This document shows, in pieces, positions 17,102-25,911 of a stretch of DNA of 61,849 nt. The notes beneath the pieces are model-generated. The model saw only the letters and a program-made list of their open reading frames with translations, was not told where the DNA came from and ran no database searches. Both the position numbers and the translations under genes were made by a program. Numbering within the stretch: the first letter of the stretch is position 1; every line of letters begins with the position of its first letter. This stretch comes from Prosthecobacter gellanilyticus (GTDB taxonomy: Bacteria > Verrucomicrobiota > Verrucomicrobiia > Verrucomicrobiales > Verrucomicrobiaceae), in contig NZ_BKAG01000045.1 in NCBI RefSeq assembly GCF_007992435.1, positions 1 to 61,849 on the forward strand. Direction: 5' to 3'.

Positions 17102-17968
17102 TCACCTCACCGCCCAAAGCACCTTCACCGCCTGCGCCGCCGCCTTCACGTTGTGCACGCGGTAGATCTGCGCTCCACGCTGCATGCCAGCGCTGATGCA
17201 AGCCAGCGTCCCCGCATCACGATCCGTGGCCTGCGGCAGGTCCAGTACCTGGCCGATCACCGTCTTGCGCGACACCGGCATGAGCACGGGCCGCCCCCAT
17301 TTCTGCAGGCGATCTGCATGACGATAGATCGTGAGGTTGTCCTCACGCTGCTTCGCGAAGTCGATGCCGGGATCCAGGATGAGATGTTCCGGAGACAGCC
17401 CTGACCTAACAGCAAGTGCGATCTTCTCGTCAAAGAAGGCTTCCAGCGTCTGCATGATGTCCTCATACTGCACATGCGTGTGCGGCACCTTCGGCTGGCC
17501 CACGCTGTGCATGATCAGCAGGCTGGCACCGTGGCGCGCGCAGAGTTTCGCGTTCGTGTCATTCGGCAGGGCGCTGATGTCGTTGATGATGTCCCCCCCA
17601 TGCGGCAGCACGGCCTGGATCACCTCGCTGCGCCAGGTGTTGATGGAGAGCAGCGGCGGCCAGAGCTGCTGCGCATCCCACCGGGCCAGATCCAGGGACT
17701 CGACCACGCGCGGCCAGGCCTCGATGAACGGCAGCAGCCGCTGGATCTCCTCCTCCACCGTGATGGCACCGCGATTCGTCCGCGCGCTCTCCGCGCCGAT
17801 ATCGATGATATCTGCGCCATCACGGATCTGCTGCTCCGCCTGCGCCAGCGCCTGCTGCGGATCCAGCGTGCCGTCACCGCAGAAGGAGTCGTCGTTGATG
17901 TTCACAATCCCCATCACCAGAGGGCGACGGGGAAACTCGATGCGGTGTTGGCGGGCCTGCAAGATCAT
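17102..17968 (-). CDS. folP: Dihydropteroate synthase
   Basis: Condenses 6-hydroxymethyl-7,8-dihydropterin pyrophosphate with p-aminobenzoate in folate synthesis. With the ATG at 17968 (MILQARQHRIEFPRRPLVMG) the product is 288 aa, close to the family length. Signature segments are MGIVNINDDSF, ADIIDIGAESAR, LILDPGIDFAKQ and MPVSRKTVIGQV (the SRK motif that binds the pyrophosphate/pABA side). The frame is open to 18025. A damaged copy of its 3' third lies at 13079-13281. Another folate gene, 5-formyl-THF cyclo-ligase, is at 33428. Confidence 0.95.
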   Translation of the reverse strand: MILQARQHRIEFPRRPLVMGIVNINDDSFCGDGTLDPQQALAQAEQQIRDGADIIDIGAESARTNRGAITVEEEIQRLLPFIEAWPRVVESLDLARWDAQQLWPPLLSINTWRSEVIQAVLPHGGDIINDISALPNDTNAKLCARHGASLLIMHSVGQPKVPHTHVQYEDIMQTLEAFFDEKIALAVRSGLSPEHLILDPGIDFAKQREDNLTIYRHADRLQKWGRPVLMPVSRKTVIGQVLDLPQATDRDAGTLACISAGMQRGAQIYRVHNVKAAAQAVKVLWAVR

Positions 17969-18031
17969 GGACGGAGGGGCTGAGGTCAACAGCACGGTCC
18001 CCGCGTGGTCAAGAAGGCACCGCAAAAGAGT

Positions 18032-18439
18032 TTACGATGACCGCCTCGAGTTCAGCTCGCTGATCTGCGTGTTCAGCGTGCAGAAATCATAGACCACGCC
18101 GATGAGGAGGAAGCCACCCGTGAGCAGATACAGGATGCCCGTGCCCCACTTGCCCATGTAAAAGCGGTGCACCCCCAGCACGCCCAGGAAGGTCAGAAGA
18201 ATCCACGCCAGCGAATACTCCAGCTGCCCCGTGGCGAAGCGGCGGTCCGCCTCCCGGTCCATGGAAGGGATCAGGAAAAGGTCCACAATCCACCCGACGA
18301 GGAACAGGCCCCCGGTCAGAAACCAGAGAATGCCCGTCTTCGGCTTGCCGAAGTAGAAACGATGAGCGCCCGTGAATCCGAAGATCCAGAGGATGTAACC
18401 AATAAACTTGTTATGCGTGGAGGGAGCGAGTGTTGCCAT
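18032..18439 (-). CDS. TM2 domain membrane protein, two TM2 units
   Basis: I take ATG 18439 (MATLAPSTHNKFIGYILWIF), giving 135 aa; the longer frame runs through a dispersed repeat and has no membrane character. Two TM2 units follow each other: GFTGAHRFYFGKPKTGILWF and GVLGVHRFYMGKWGTGILYL, each a pair of short transmembrane helices around the G-x-HRFY-x-GK turn. TM2 proteins are inner-membrane proteins of unknown role. It lies upstream of folP on the same strand, 63 bp away, so co-transcription is possible. Confidence 0.88.
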   Translation of the reverse strand: MATLAPSTHNKFIGYILWIFGFTGAHRFYFGKPKTGILWFLTGGLFLVGWIVDLFLIPSMDREADRRFATGQLEYSLAWILLTFLGVLGVHRFYMGKWGTGILYLLTGGFLLIGVVYDFCTLNTQISELNSRRSS

Positions 18440-18537
18440 AGCAACCCTACGCTGCAAAGCCCCCAACAAGATGCCATTCCAAGGTTGAGTCGAATTTGGA
18501 ACGCCCTCGCCCGGCGCCTCAAAGCACCACACCTCTG

Positions 18538-18654
18538 ACGAGCCGGAGGCTCGAAGGCCGGTAGCCGGTGGTGAAGCGAGGCTTGGCGAGCGAGAACCAC
18601 CGGAACGAAACACACCTCTTTGAGTTCAGTCCCGCGTCCCGGAGGGATGCCGGA
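18538..18654 (+). repeat. Dispersed repeat family B, copy 1
   Basis: The block GAGCCGGAGGCTCGA, then GTAGCCGGTGGTGAAGCGAG, then CGAGAACCACCGGAA, ends in a CGTCCCGGAGGGATGCCGGAAG-like part. CCGGTGG / CCACCGG can pair across the element. The same ordered blocks occur in the same orientation at 39287-39403. Confidence 0.7.
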
Positions 18655-18675
18655 AGTCCCCGCCAACTCCAACCA

Positions 18676-19500
18676 CTAGACACTTTGATTGTTAGGCCAC
18701 GTCTCCGGCAGCGGCACCACCTTCTTCTGCCGCTTCTCAAACCGGATCGTCTCGGTATAACCAACACTGCGCACAAGCTCCAGCGCCTTGTTAAAATCCA
18801 CACCGACATCCGTGGGCAGGTGCGCATCCGAATTGATCACGATCGGTACCTTCGCCGCAAAGGCCATCTCCAGCATCTCGCGCGCCGGATAGATCTCGCG
18901 CACATCCTTGCGCAAACCCGCCGTGCTCACCTCCAGCACACCGTTCGTGTCCACCAGCGCTTGAATCACCGGCGCGTAGTAAGGCCGCAGATCACCTTCC
19001 GGACGCAGCGCGAAACGCTTCGCCAGATCCGGATGCGCATAGAAATCAAACATCCGCGTGCGGATCATCTGCTCATAGAGCTTCCAATACATCCCCCACA
19101 TGTGCTCGATGTCCGTCGCCGTCTGCCAGCGTGACACATGCTTCGGATCATCCACCGCGATGCCGTCATGGATGTAATGCACACTGCCGATGAGATAATC
19201 CCACTCCGTCATCTTCGCCGTCTCCTCGATCCACTTCTCACGACCTTCCAGATAGTCACACTCCAGCGCGATGCGGATGGGGAAATCCGGCAGCGCCTCA
19301 CGAGCCTCCTGCACCAGCTCAAAGTAGCGCGGCAGATCACCGATGAGCATGCGCCAGTTGTCAAAATACTCCGGCATCGGGTTGTGATCCGAGAGTCCGA
19401 TCTCCGCCAGCCCGATCTTCTGCGCGTGGCGGGCATAGTCGACCGGGTTTCCTTCCGCGTGCAGGCAGAGGGGCGTGTGCGTGTGGTAGTCCGTGAGCAT
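18676..19500 (-). CDS. PHP-type histidinol phosphatase
   Basis: The enzyme removes phosphate from histidinol phosphate in histidine biosynthesis. ATG 19500 puts the PHP motif at the very N-terminus (MLTDYHTHTPLC), as is usual for HisK; 274 aa is normal for the family. Metal ligands are visible in DYHTHT, GLSDHNP, ALECDY (Glu), GSVHYI and a C-terminal NSDAHLPTDVG. No other his genes are nearby. PHP phosphoesterases of other specificity have similar motifs, so the substrate is the likeliest rather than certain. Confidence 0.88.
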   Translation of the reverse strand: MLTDYHTHTPLCLHAEGNPVDYARHAQKIGLAEIGLSDHNPMPEYFDNWRMLIGDLPRYFELVQEAREALPDFPIRIALECDYLEGREKWIEETAKMTEWDYLIGSVHYIHDGIAVDDPKHVSRWQTATDIEHMWGMYWKLYEQMIRTRMFDFYAHPDLAKRFALRPEGDLRPYYAPVIQALVDTNGVLEVSTAGLRKDVREIYPAREMLEMAFAAKVPIVINSDAHLPTDVGVDFNKALELVRSVGYTETIRFEKRQKKVVPLPETWPNNQSV

Positions 19501-19589
19501 GGGTGGGGGTGCCCCTTCCCTGCTCCACAACCAGCCCGGCGCAAGCAAGGTCTGGTGAAAAGGGTGAAGGAAAAGTACCTGCCACTTGA

Positions 19590-19666
19590 TTCACCACAGA
19601 GCACACAGAGGGACACAGAGACAGAGATTCAGAACCTCTGTGCTCCTCAGTGTCCTCTGTGGTGAA
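19590..19666. repeat. Long inverted repeat (CACCACAGAG type)
   Basis: TTCACCACAGA at the left pairs with TCTGTGGTGAA at the right, and CACAGAGG / CCTCTGTG pairs inside, over about 77 bp between two leftward genes. The ACACAGAGG modules repeat. It could work as a terminator-like structure for the kinase-fold gene. Confidence 0.65.
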
Positions 19667-19692
19667 CAAGGATTTCCGTTTCCACTGGACGA

Positions 19693-20415
19693 CTAAAGAC
19701 GCGCCTCCACCCACGCCAGTTCCTCATCCGTCAGACGCGTCTCATTCTTCGCCGACTTTCGGCGCAGCAGAGCCATGATATGCGCCTTCTTGGCCCCACG
19801 CTGGTCAGAAGTAAAATTCTCCACCTCGTTGTCGATCCACACCAGCAGGTCCTGCTCGCGGCCGGACCACAGCACATTCCCCGGATGCGCGTCCACATTC
19901 AGGTAGCCGGAGTCCAGCATGTGCCTCATGTCATGCGCATACTTCTCCAGGAACTGCGTCTTGATCTCGGAGGTCGTGCCTTTGGTCAGGATGAACGCAT
20001 CCCCGGGCTTCAAGTCCGGCACAAACTCCGCCACGAAGACCGAGTCCACCGTGGAAAAGGGATTCCAGTTTCGGAAGCTGGCCACCGGCGGTGCCACCTG
20101 CAGGCCGATGCCCTCCAGCTTTTGCGCGGCCGCATGCTCCAACCCTGCCTTGCTCGCGGTCAGGGAGGTGAAAAAGCGCAGGTAATCCCGTCCCTTGCGG
20201 CGGTTGATCACCTTCACCACCAGATCACCCGCCGTGGTGCCGTCCACCCGGTACACCTCGGCAGATTTGCGCTTCGTCAACTGACGCACCTGGGGCTGCG
20301 GTGGACTCGCAGGCGCCTCACCCGCTCCCTGGATCGTCGTGGCGGTCCGGGGATTGATGAAGGCCGAGGAAGTGGGCAGCAGTTGCAGCAGGGATCTAAA
20401 GGACAGCCAAGCCAT
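19693..20415 (-). CDS. Protein-kinase-fold protein, possibly lipopolysaccharide kinase (Kdo/InaA)-like
   Basis: The 240-aa protein has kinase-like elements: an N-lobe stretch SAEVYRVDGTTAGDLVVKVI with a candidate ATP-binding Lys, a hinge VFVAEFVPDLKPGDAF, and a catalytic loop LNVDAHPGNVLW followed by WIDNEVENF, taking the place of HxDxxxxN and DFG. The order fits the Kdo/WaaP/InaA group that phosphorylates lipopolysaccharide sugars. The N-terminal 45 residues are Pro/Ala-rich and unassigned. No LPS gene is next to it, so the function is a family-level inference. Confidence 0.6.
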   Translation of the reverse strand: MAWLSFRSLLQLLPTSSAFINPRTATTIQGAGEAPASPPQPQVRQLTKRKSAEVYRVDGTTAGDLVVKVINRRKGRDYLRFFTSLTASKAGLEHAAAQKLEGIGLQVAPPVASFRNWNPFSTVDSVFVAEFVPDLKPGDAFILTKGTTSEIKTQFLEKYAHDMRHMLDSGYLNVDAHPGNVLWSGREQDLLVWIDNEVENFTSDQRGAKKAHIMALLRRKSAKNETRLTDEELAWVEARL

Positions 20416-20855
20416 GAAGAGAGACGAAATGTGACGATACTGTCACCTGGGAAAAGAGACAGAGAATCTCTCGGATGAGGTGGGAAATGAACCAAATTCG
20501 CCCAGACAACACGCCTGCCTAAAAAGGACCATGAGCCCTTTTGATCCTGACGGATCGCCCCTTGTAGCGGCTGGCATGAGCCTTCAGTTCCGTGGAGGTC
20601 GCCTACTCCCTCCCGCCACCGTGGTTCCACATCCCTCCGACTGCTGCGTGGACGGAACATTTCCTTGTCGACATTGAGGCTTGGTCCTGGGCATTCCCAA
20701 GATCCCCCGCGCTGTTTGTGCTAACCAGATCAGGACCCAAAGCGCCCGAAGTGAGCTCATCGAACAGCGTGAACGCCTAACCAATTTCATCACAATCCAC
20801 CACTCCTGAGTCCCCCCTGAATCAGGACTCAGGAATCAAAGATCGGGAATCCCAA
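20416..20855. other. Gene-free intergenic region with repeat relics
   Basis: 440 bp with no supportable gene. It holds a relative of the GTAGCGGC palindrome (20562-20590) and the hairpin CCTGAGTCC / GGACTCAGG (20805-20833) just after the end of the leftward gene at 20856, which may terminate it although no T run follows. The promoter of the kinase-fold gene should lie just right of 20415. Confidence 0.5.
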
Positions 20856-21248
20856 TCACTGCTTCAATCTCAGCGGCACGTGCTCCATCGTTGCATCCTT
20901 CACCTTCAGCATCTGGGAGTGCCAGAAGGCATCCGGATCCGTCGCGCCCCAGGGCATGTGATGCACTCGCTGCAGCTCGGCGCTGCCCACATCCGGCAGC
21001 ATTAGCTCCGGATTTTGCATTCGCAGCCGCTCGATGATTCTTTGCTCCCGCACCTCTGGCGGAAGCGGCTGTGCCAATCTCGTCGCTGGATTCGTCGCCG
21101 ACCCGTTGGCTTCGTTTGAAACTGTGGTCACGACTTCCGCTGCATCATCCCGCTCCCGATAAGAAGGAGTGGGCCAAAACACCTCGATCAAGGCCGCCCC
21201 GCCGACGGCCGCTGCTAATAAAAGCAGAATACGGTTCATCGTTTTCAT
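20856..21248 (-). CDS. Hypothetical membrane-anchored protein
   Basis: I chose the ATG at 21248 (MKTMNRILLLLAAAVGG), giving 130 aa, because it begins directly with one hydrophobic helix; longer starts read through non-coding-like sequence. After the anchor comes a charged linker and a conserved-looking tail PLPPEVREQRIIERLRMQNPEL. No family recognised. The protein is probably anchored with its C-terminus in the periplasm. It may be a single gene; a hairpin follows it. Confidence 0.6.
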   Translation of the reverse strand: MKTMNRILLLLAAAVGGAALIEVFWPTPSYRERDDAAEVVTTVSNEANGSATNPATRLAQPLPPEVREQRIIERLRMQNPELMLPDVGSAELQRVHHMPWGATDPDAFWHSQMLKVKDATMEHVPLRLKQ

Positions 21249-21537
21249 AGGCATAAGGTGTGTACATCCACCCTCCTGGCAAGCCCCAAAACATGGCCCC
21301 AAGCCTGCTACGAAGCCCTTCGTTTTGAACAAAGAGCGTCTTTCCACGACTCCACCCAGCCTCATTGAGCGCACTATAAAGCTGCTCAATTTCTGCCTTC
21401 CCATCCTGGCGCACCCATTTCTTCACTCAAGGTCTCCGAAATATTGACCCCATCCCTGACAGCCCATCAGGCCGCATCCTGAGAAATCTCGTTTACACCC
21501 GGCCCGTTAAAACGTAAGAACGTCACACCACCCACAC

Positions 21538-21774
21538 ATGAGCGCCCCCGAAGAGCCTACCAACAACCGGTTGAAGCAGGCGGAGAAAATCACCAGTCAT
21601 CCCGAACAGTATAAAGTTTGTGAGGCCTGTGGTTCCATCGTGGTCACGCGCGCCGTGACCTGCCCGAGCTGCCATGGTTACCGCTTTGATGCCTCCTCCT
21701 TCCGCGTGGTCTCCCAGGCAAAGGATCTGGCCATGCGCGCCGCGCACTCCGTGCTGGCCTCGGACCTGATGTGA
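21538..21774 (+). CDS. Small zinc-ribbon protein
   Basis: The 78-aa product has one zinc-ribbon: CEACGSIVVTRAVTCPSCHG, with two CxxC knuckles 13 residues apart. The rest is short helix (NNRLKQAEKITSHP before, AKDLAMRAAHSVLAS after). Such proteins may bind nucleic acid or act as protein adaptors; the role is unknown. It is 21 bp upstream of pheA on the same strand and is probably co-transcribed with it. Confidence 0.75.
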   Translation: MSAPEEPTNNRLKQAEKITSHPEQYKVCEACGSIVVTRAVTCPSCHGYRFDASSFRVVSQAKDLAMRAAHSVLASDLM

Positions 21775-21795
21775 GCCGCGCCCCGGCTTCTCCGC

Positions 21796-22632
21796 ATGTC
21801 TGCTCCTGCGCCCACCCTCGCCTGTCTCGGCCCGGACGGCAGTTTTTCCCATCTGCTCACGCAGATGCGCTTCCCGGACGCCAGCTTCCAGCTCCTGGCA
21901 AACATCGGCGAGGTCTTTGACTACCTCGCCTCCCACCCGGAAGCCCTCGGCCTCGTCCCCATCGAAAACAGCTCCGGCGGCTTCATCATTGACACCGTCG
22001 ACCGCCTCGTGGATGAGCGCTGCCCGCTCAAGATCGTCGAAGAACTCACGCTCGATGTGAAGCTCGCCCTCCTCGGCCGCCCCGGCGTGGAGATCCAGAC
22101 CATCCACAGCCACGCCATGCCCTTCTTCCACAGTGATGAATGGCTGAAGGCCAATTACCCGCACGCGAAGCGCATCATTGAGGCCAGCACCGCCAAGGCC
22201 GCCGAAAAGGCCGCCACCCAGCCCGGTGCCGCCGCCATCGGCCCCCGGCAGAATGCCGAGCGCCACAGCCTCTCGCTCCTGCACTTCCCCATCGCTGGCG
22301 AGGTGCCAAACATCACCCAGTTCTACGTCCTCAGCACCCGCGAGAACGCCCCCTCGACCGCGAACAACCGCACCGCCCTCGTCGTCGAGCTTCCAGACCG
22401 CCCCGGCAGCCTCTGCCGCTTCCTCACGCCTCTGAGCGATGCCAGCGTGAACCTCAAGCGCCTGGAATCCCGCCCCATCCGCGGCCAGCCAAATAAGTAC
22501 CGCTTCTACATCGAGATCGAAGGCAGCCCCGCCGAGCCCCGCTTCCAGTCCGCCCTCGACCAGACCCGCGCCGACGGCGCCACCCTCCGTAGCATCGGCT
22601 CCTACCCCGCCGGCCGCCGCTTCGAGTCTTAA
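21796..22632 (+). CDS. pheA: Prephenate dehydratase with ACT domain
   Basis: Converts prephenate to phenylpyruvate in phenylalanine synthesis. The 278-aa protein has the catalytic PDT domain (about 1-185), with LACLGPDGSFSH, GLVPIENSSGGFI and NITQFYVL (TRF motif with Gln in place of Arg), then an ACT domain (about 192-270) with GSLCRFLTPL and the phenylalanine-binding ESRPIRGQPNKYRFYIE. Length and order are standard for the monofunctional enzyme without chorismate mutase. Its stop codon lies within the first base pairs of a REP-containing repeat unit. Confidence 0.94.
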   Translation: MSAPAPTLACLGPDGSFSHLLTQMRFPDASFQLLANIGEVFDYLASHPEALGLVPIENSSGGFIIDTVDRLVDERCPLKIVEELTLDVKLALLGRPGVEIQTIHSHAMPFFHSDEWLKANYPHAKRIIEASTAKAAEKAATQPGAAAIGPRQNAERHSLSLLHFPIAGEVPNITQFYVLSTRENAPSTANNRTALVVELPDRPGSLCRFLTPLSDASVNLKRLESRPIRGQPNKYRFYIEIEGSPAEPRFQSALDQTRADGATLRSIGSYPAGRRFES

Positions 22633-22637
22633 AGGAC

Positions 22638-22662
22638 GTTCAACCCCATTCCAATGGGGTTG
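22638..22662 (+). repeat. REP palindrome, copy 1 (CAACCCC form)
   Basis: Stem CAACCCCATT / AATGGGGTTG around a CC loop, preceded by GTTC instead of GTAC. Confidence 0.85.
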
Positions 22663-22740
22663 CGCTGAGGAGTCCTTTCGAGCCAGCATCCTCCCTTCAC
22701 CCGCGAAAGCCACCTCCGGCCATCCGCGCCCTCTAAGGAC

Positions 22741-22765
22741 GTACCACCCCATTCCAATGGGGTGG
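22741..22765 (+). repeat. REP palindrome, copy 2 (CCACCCC form)
   Basis: GTAC followed by stem CCACCCCATT / AATGGGGTGG around a CC loop; the C of GTAC is the first stem base. Confidence 0.9.
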
Positions 22766-22987
22766 CGCTGAGGAGTCCTTTTGAGATGGCACCCGCCCAC
22801 CACCCGCGAAAGCCACCTCCGGCCATCCGCGCCCTCTGCGTTGTCTGCGGTTAAAATCAGGGGTTTCTCCCCCCAAACCGCACCGAAGCATGTGACCGGG
22901 TCATTTGTCGATCAGGTGGGCACGGAACCTGCCCCGTATGACAAAGAGTGCGTCTCCACGGCGTATGTTTACCCCCCGTCTGTCAGC

Positions 22988-25765
22988 ATGCGCCCTGTCC
23001 TCACGCATTTCCGAGCCCTCGTCCTCGGCGGTTTGACCGCCGGAGCAGCGGGCCATGTACTGGCCGCCGGCCCCGATGCCGCCGCCCTCGAGTTCTTCGA
23101 GAAAAAGGTCCGCCCCGTCCTCGTGGAGCGCTGCTTTGAGTGCCACTCCACCACCGCCAAGGTGAAAGGCGGCCTCTCCCTCGACACTCGCGAGGCCATC
23201 TTCACCGGTGGCGATAGCGGCCCTGCCCTCGTCGCAGGCAATCCGGACAAAAGCCTCCTCATCGAAGCCATCGGCTACAAGAACCAGGACATGCAGATGC
23301 CGCCGAAGAAGCAGCTCCCGGCCGCTGAGATGGAAGCCCTGGTCCAGTGGGTGAAAATGGGCGCTCCCGATCCGCGCACCGGAGCCGCCACCGCGAAAGC
23401 CGCCACAGGCATGGACCTGCAAACCGGCCGCGGCTTCTGGTCCTTCAAGCCTCTCGCCGCCCCTGCCACGCCTTCCGTCAAAAACACGGCCTGGGTCAAA
23501 ACACCCATCGATGCCTTCCTGCTCTCGCAACTTGAAGCCAAAGGCGTCTCCCCGGCCCCGCCTGCGGACAAACGCACCCTCATCCGTCGCGCCACCCAGG
23601 ATCTCACCGGCCTGCCCGCAACACCGGAGGAGGTCGAAGCCTTCCTCAAAGACGAGTCCACCGAAGCCTTCTCCAAGGTCATCGAGCGCCTGCTGAACTC
23701 CCCCGCCTATGGCGAGCGCTGGGGCCGTCACTGGCTGGATGTCGCGCGCTATGCCGACTCCAACGGCATGGACGAAAACGTCGCCTTCGGCCATGCCTGG
23801 CGCTATCGCGATTATGTTGTTCGCGCCTTCAACAACGACAAGCCCTACGACCAGTTCCTCATCGAGCAGGTCGCCGGAGATCTCCTGCCCGCGCAAGACA
23901 CCGCCGACCGCAAAGAAGCCCTCGCCGCCACCGGCTTCCTGGCTCTCGGCGCCAAAGTTCTTGCCGAACCAGATGTTCAGAAATTTAAGTACGACACCAT
24001 CGACGAGCAGCTCGATACTCTCGGCAAGGCCTTCGTTGGCATGACTTTTGGTTGCGCACGCTGCCACGATCACAAGTTCGATCCCGTCACCCAGGCAGAC
24101 TACTTCGCGCTCGCGGCCATCTTCCAGAGCACCCGCTCCATCGCAGACGAAAAGCTTGGTGCCATCAAGTTCTGGTATGAGCACGCCCAGGCCACGCCGG
24201 AGCAGCTCGCCGCCAAAAAAGCCCACGAAGCCAAGGCCGCTGAGAAACGAAAAGTCGTCACCGCCTTCTCCACCAAGGCCCGCGCCGAACTCAAAGCCGA
24301 ACTCCACGGCAACGCCGCCGAATACCTCACCGCAGCCGCACAGTTGCCCGATGATCCCGACTTCGCCGATGTCGAAAAACTCGCCAAGGCCAGCAAGCTT
24401 CGCCCGCGCTATCTTCTGACCTGCCGCCAGTATCTCACGCGAAAGAGTGATCATCCCTTCTTCGCCGAATGGCGCACCTCTACCACTGCCAAGAAGCCCG
24501 CCGAAGTGCGCACGCACTACGCGCCACTCTTTGCCGCTGCCTTGAAGATCGACCCCAAAGCCAAGGACGCTCCCAAACCCGCCGCCGAGGTCCCCGAAGC
24601 CCGCGCCGCGCTGGATGACCTCGCCGGCTTCCTGGCCATTCCAGATAAAGACGCAGATGCCTTTGATGCCGAGACGTTGGCGAAGGTCACCGTGATGATG
24701 GATGACCTCATGAGCGTGGAGGATGCCACGCCAGATCCACCCGCCTTCATGGGCGTGGCCGAGAGCACCGTCACGCGCACCATGCCCATCCACATCCGTG
24801 GCAGCTACCTGACCTTGGGCAAGGAAGTCGAGCGCGGCTTCCCGGAGGTGATGCGCACCTCCTTCAACAAGCCCGTTTTCCCTAACAAACAAAGCGGTCG
24901 CCTCGAGCTCGCGCGCTGGCTCGCCAGCAGTGATCATCCACTCACCGCTCGCGTCATGGTGAACCGCCTCTGGCGCTGGCATTTTGGCAAAGGCATCGTC
25001 ACCTCCACGGACAATTTCGGCGTGCTGGGAGACAAGCCCTCGCATCCTGAATTGCTCGACTGGCTCGCCCGCGTGTTCATCGAAAACGGCTGGTCCGTGA
25101 AGGACATGCACCGCCTCATCATGAAGTCGAGTGCCTACCAGATGGCCTCCAGCCATCCGAGCTCCGGCACCGCCTCCTCCGCGCCAGATCCGGCCATGCT
25201 CGATCCCGAAAACCGCCTGCTCTGGCACTTCAACATCCAGCGTCTCGAGGCTGAGCAGATCCGCGATTCCCTGCTTCATGTCAGCGGCACGCTCAGCCAG
25301 GAGATCGGCGGCAAGACCATCCCGCTGCGCAACCGCGAGTTCGTCTTCAACCACACCTCGCGCGACCACACCACCTACGAGACCCCGCGCCGCGCGCTCT
25401 ACCTGCCCATCATCCGCAATCATCTCTATGACATGCTGGAGCAGTTTGACTATCCAGATCCCACCATGCCCACCGGCAGCCGGAACGCCACCGTCGTGGC
25501 CCCGCAGGCCCTCATCATGCTGAATGCCCCGGTCGTGCTGGATGCCTCCGCGAACCTCTCCAAGCGCATCGCCCAAGACACGAAGGGCGGCACCATCGAA
25601 GCCCGCCTCCAGCGCGTGTATGCCCTGGCCTACAACCGCGAACCAACTTTGCGAGAAATTGATCGCGCGAAACATTTCATCCAGGACAGCCCGAACCAGG
25701 AAGAAGCCTGGAACCTCCTCTGCCAGTCCCTCCTGGCCGCGAACGAGTTCATGTACCTCCGCTAA
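22988..25765 (+). CDS. PSD1 and planctomycete cytochrome C domain protein (DUF1549/DUF1553)
   Basis: I chose ATG 22988, which starts a signal-like sequence (MRPVLTHFRALVLGGLTAG), giving 925 aa. Order: a planctomycete cytochrome C-like domain with the heme motif CFECHS (about residue 55), DUF1549 (about 170-380) containing a second CxxCH in GCARCHDHKFDPV, a variable Ala/Lys-rich middle, and DUF1553 (about 620-900) with VMVNRLWRWHFGKG and FGVLGDKPSHPELLDWLA. The family is largely PVC-specific, exported, and usually paired with a DUF1501 gene; roles in polysaccharide or sulfatase-linked degradation are suggested but unproven. Here the partner is displaced by the REP/RAYT nest. Confidence 0.93.
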   Translation: MRPVLTHFRALVLGGLTAGAAGHVLAAGPDAAALEFFEKKVRPVLVERCFECHSTTAKVKGGLSLDTREAIFTGGDSGPALVAGNPDKSLLIEAIGYKNQDMQMPPKKQLPAAEMEALVQWVKMGAPDPRTGAATAKAATGMDLQTGRGFWSFKPLAAPATPSVKNTAWVKTPIDAFLLSQLEAKGVSPAPPADKRTLIRRATQDLTGLPATPEEVEAFLKDESTEAFSKVIERLLNSPAYGERWGRHWLDVARYADSNGMDENVAFGHAWRYRDYVVRAFNNDKPYDQFLIEQVAGDLLPAQDTADRKEALAATGFLALGAKVLAEPDVQKFKYDTIDEQLDTLGKAFVGMTFGCARCHDHKFDPVTQADYFALAAIFQSTRSIADEKLGAIKFWYEHAQATPEQLAAKKAHEAKAAEKRKVVTAFSTKARAELKAELHGNAAEYLTAAAQLPDDPDFADVEKLAKASKLRPRYLLTCRQYLTRKSDHPFFAEWRTSTTAKKPAEVRTHYAPLFAAALKIDPKAKDAPKPAAEVPEARAALDDLAGFLAIPDKDADAFDAETLAKVTVMMDDLMSVEDATPDPPAFMGVAESTVTRTMPIHIRGSYLTLGKEVERGFPEVMRTSFNKPVFPNKQSGRLELARWLASSDHPLTARVMVNRLWRWHFGKGIVTSTDNFGVLGDKPSHPELLDWLARVFIENGWSVKDMHRLIMKSSAYQMASSHPSSGTASSAPDPAMLDPENRLLWHFNIQRLEAEQIRDSLLHVSGTLSQEIGGKTIPLRNREFVFNHTSRDHTTYETPRRALYLPIIRNHLYDMLEQFDYPDPTMPTGSRNATVVAPQALIMLNAPVVLDASANLSKRIAQDTKGGTIEARLQRVYALAYNREPTLREIDRAKHFIQDSPNQEEAWNLLCQSLLAANEFMYLR

Positions 25766-25766
25766 C

Positions 25767-25791
25767 GTACCACCCCATTCCAATGGGGTGG
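25767..25791 (+). repeat. REP palindrome, copy 3
   Basis: GTAC plus CCACCCCATT / AATGGGGTGG, CC loop. It lies 1 bp after the DUF1553 gene's stop. It is the left member of an inverted pair with 25875-25899. Confidence 0.92.
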
Positions 25792-25874
25792 AGCCTCGCA
25801 ATCTCCCCAGTCTCTCCTTCCATAGGCCGTCTACCCCCGCATTCTTCCGCCTAATCTATTGTGTTATTCACCCA

Positions 25875-25899
25875 CCACCCCATTGGAATGGGGTGGTAC
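25875..25899 (-). repeat. REP palindrome, copy 4 (inverted)
   Basis: Same sequence as copy 3 on the minus strand, with its GTAC at the right end (25896-25899). It lies 12 bp before the RAYT start codon. Confidence 0.92.
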
Positions 25900-25911
25900 G
25901 TTGCCCGCCCC

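Larger units (their letters stand above)
22632..22837. repeat. Two tandem 103-bp units, each with a REP palindrome
   Basis: Units 22632-22734 and 22735-22837 have the same length and order: AAGGAC, the REP palindrome, GCGCTGAGGAGTCCTTT, a variable part, then CGCGAAAGCCACCTCCGGCC and ATCCGCGCCCTCT. AAGGAC and GTCCTT pair around each palindrome and extend its stem. Unit 1 carries the CAACCCC form of the palindrome (22641-22662) and unit 2 the CCACCCC form (22744-22765). Confidence 0.85.

Noticed and set aside
21145..21426. A 93-codon minus-strand frame (MKKWVRQDGKAEIEQLYSAL...) upstream of the membrane-anchored protein
   Set aside because: Its first 65 residues look somewhat protein-like, but the end runs out of frame through the next gene's signal helix. 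It could be a decayed gene; the evidence is too thin to list.
22901..25801. A 966-codon open frame on the minus strand opposite the PSD1 cytochrome gene
   Set aside because: It mirrors the codon pattern of the real gene. It has no recognisable domain and translates REP sequence at its start. High GC content makes long antisense frames common.
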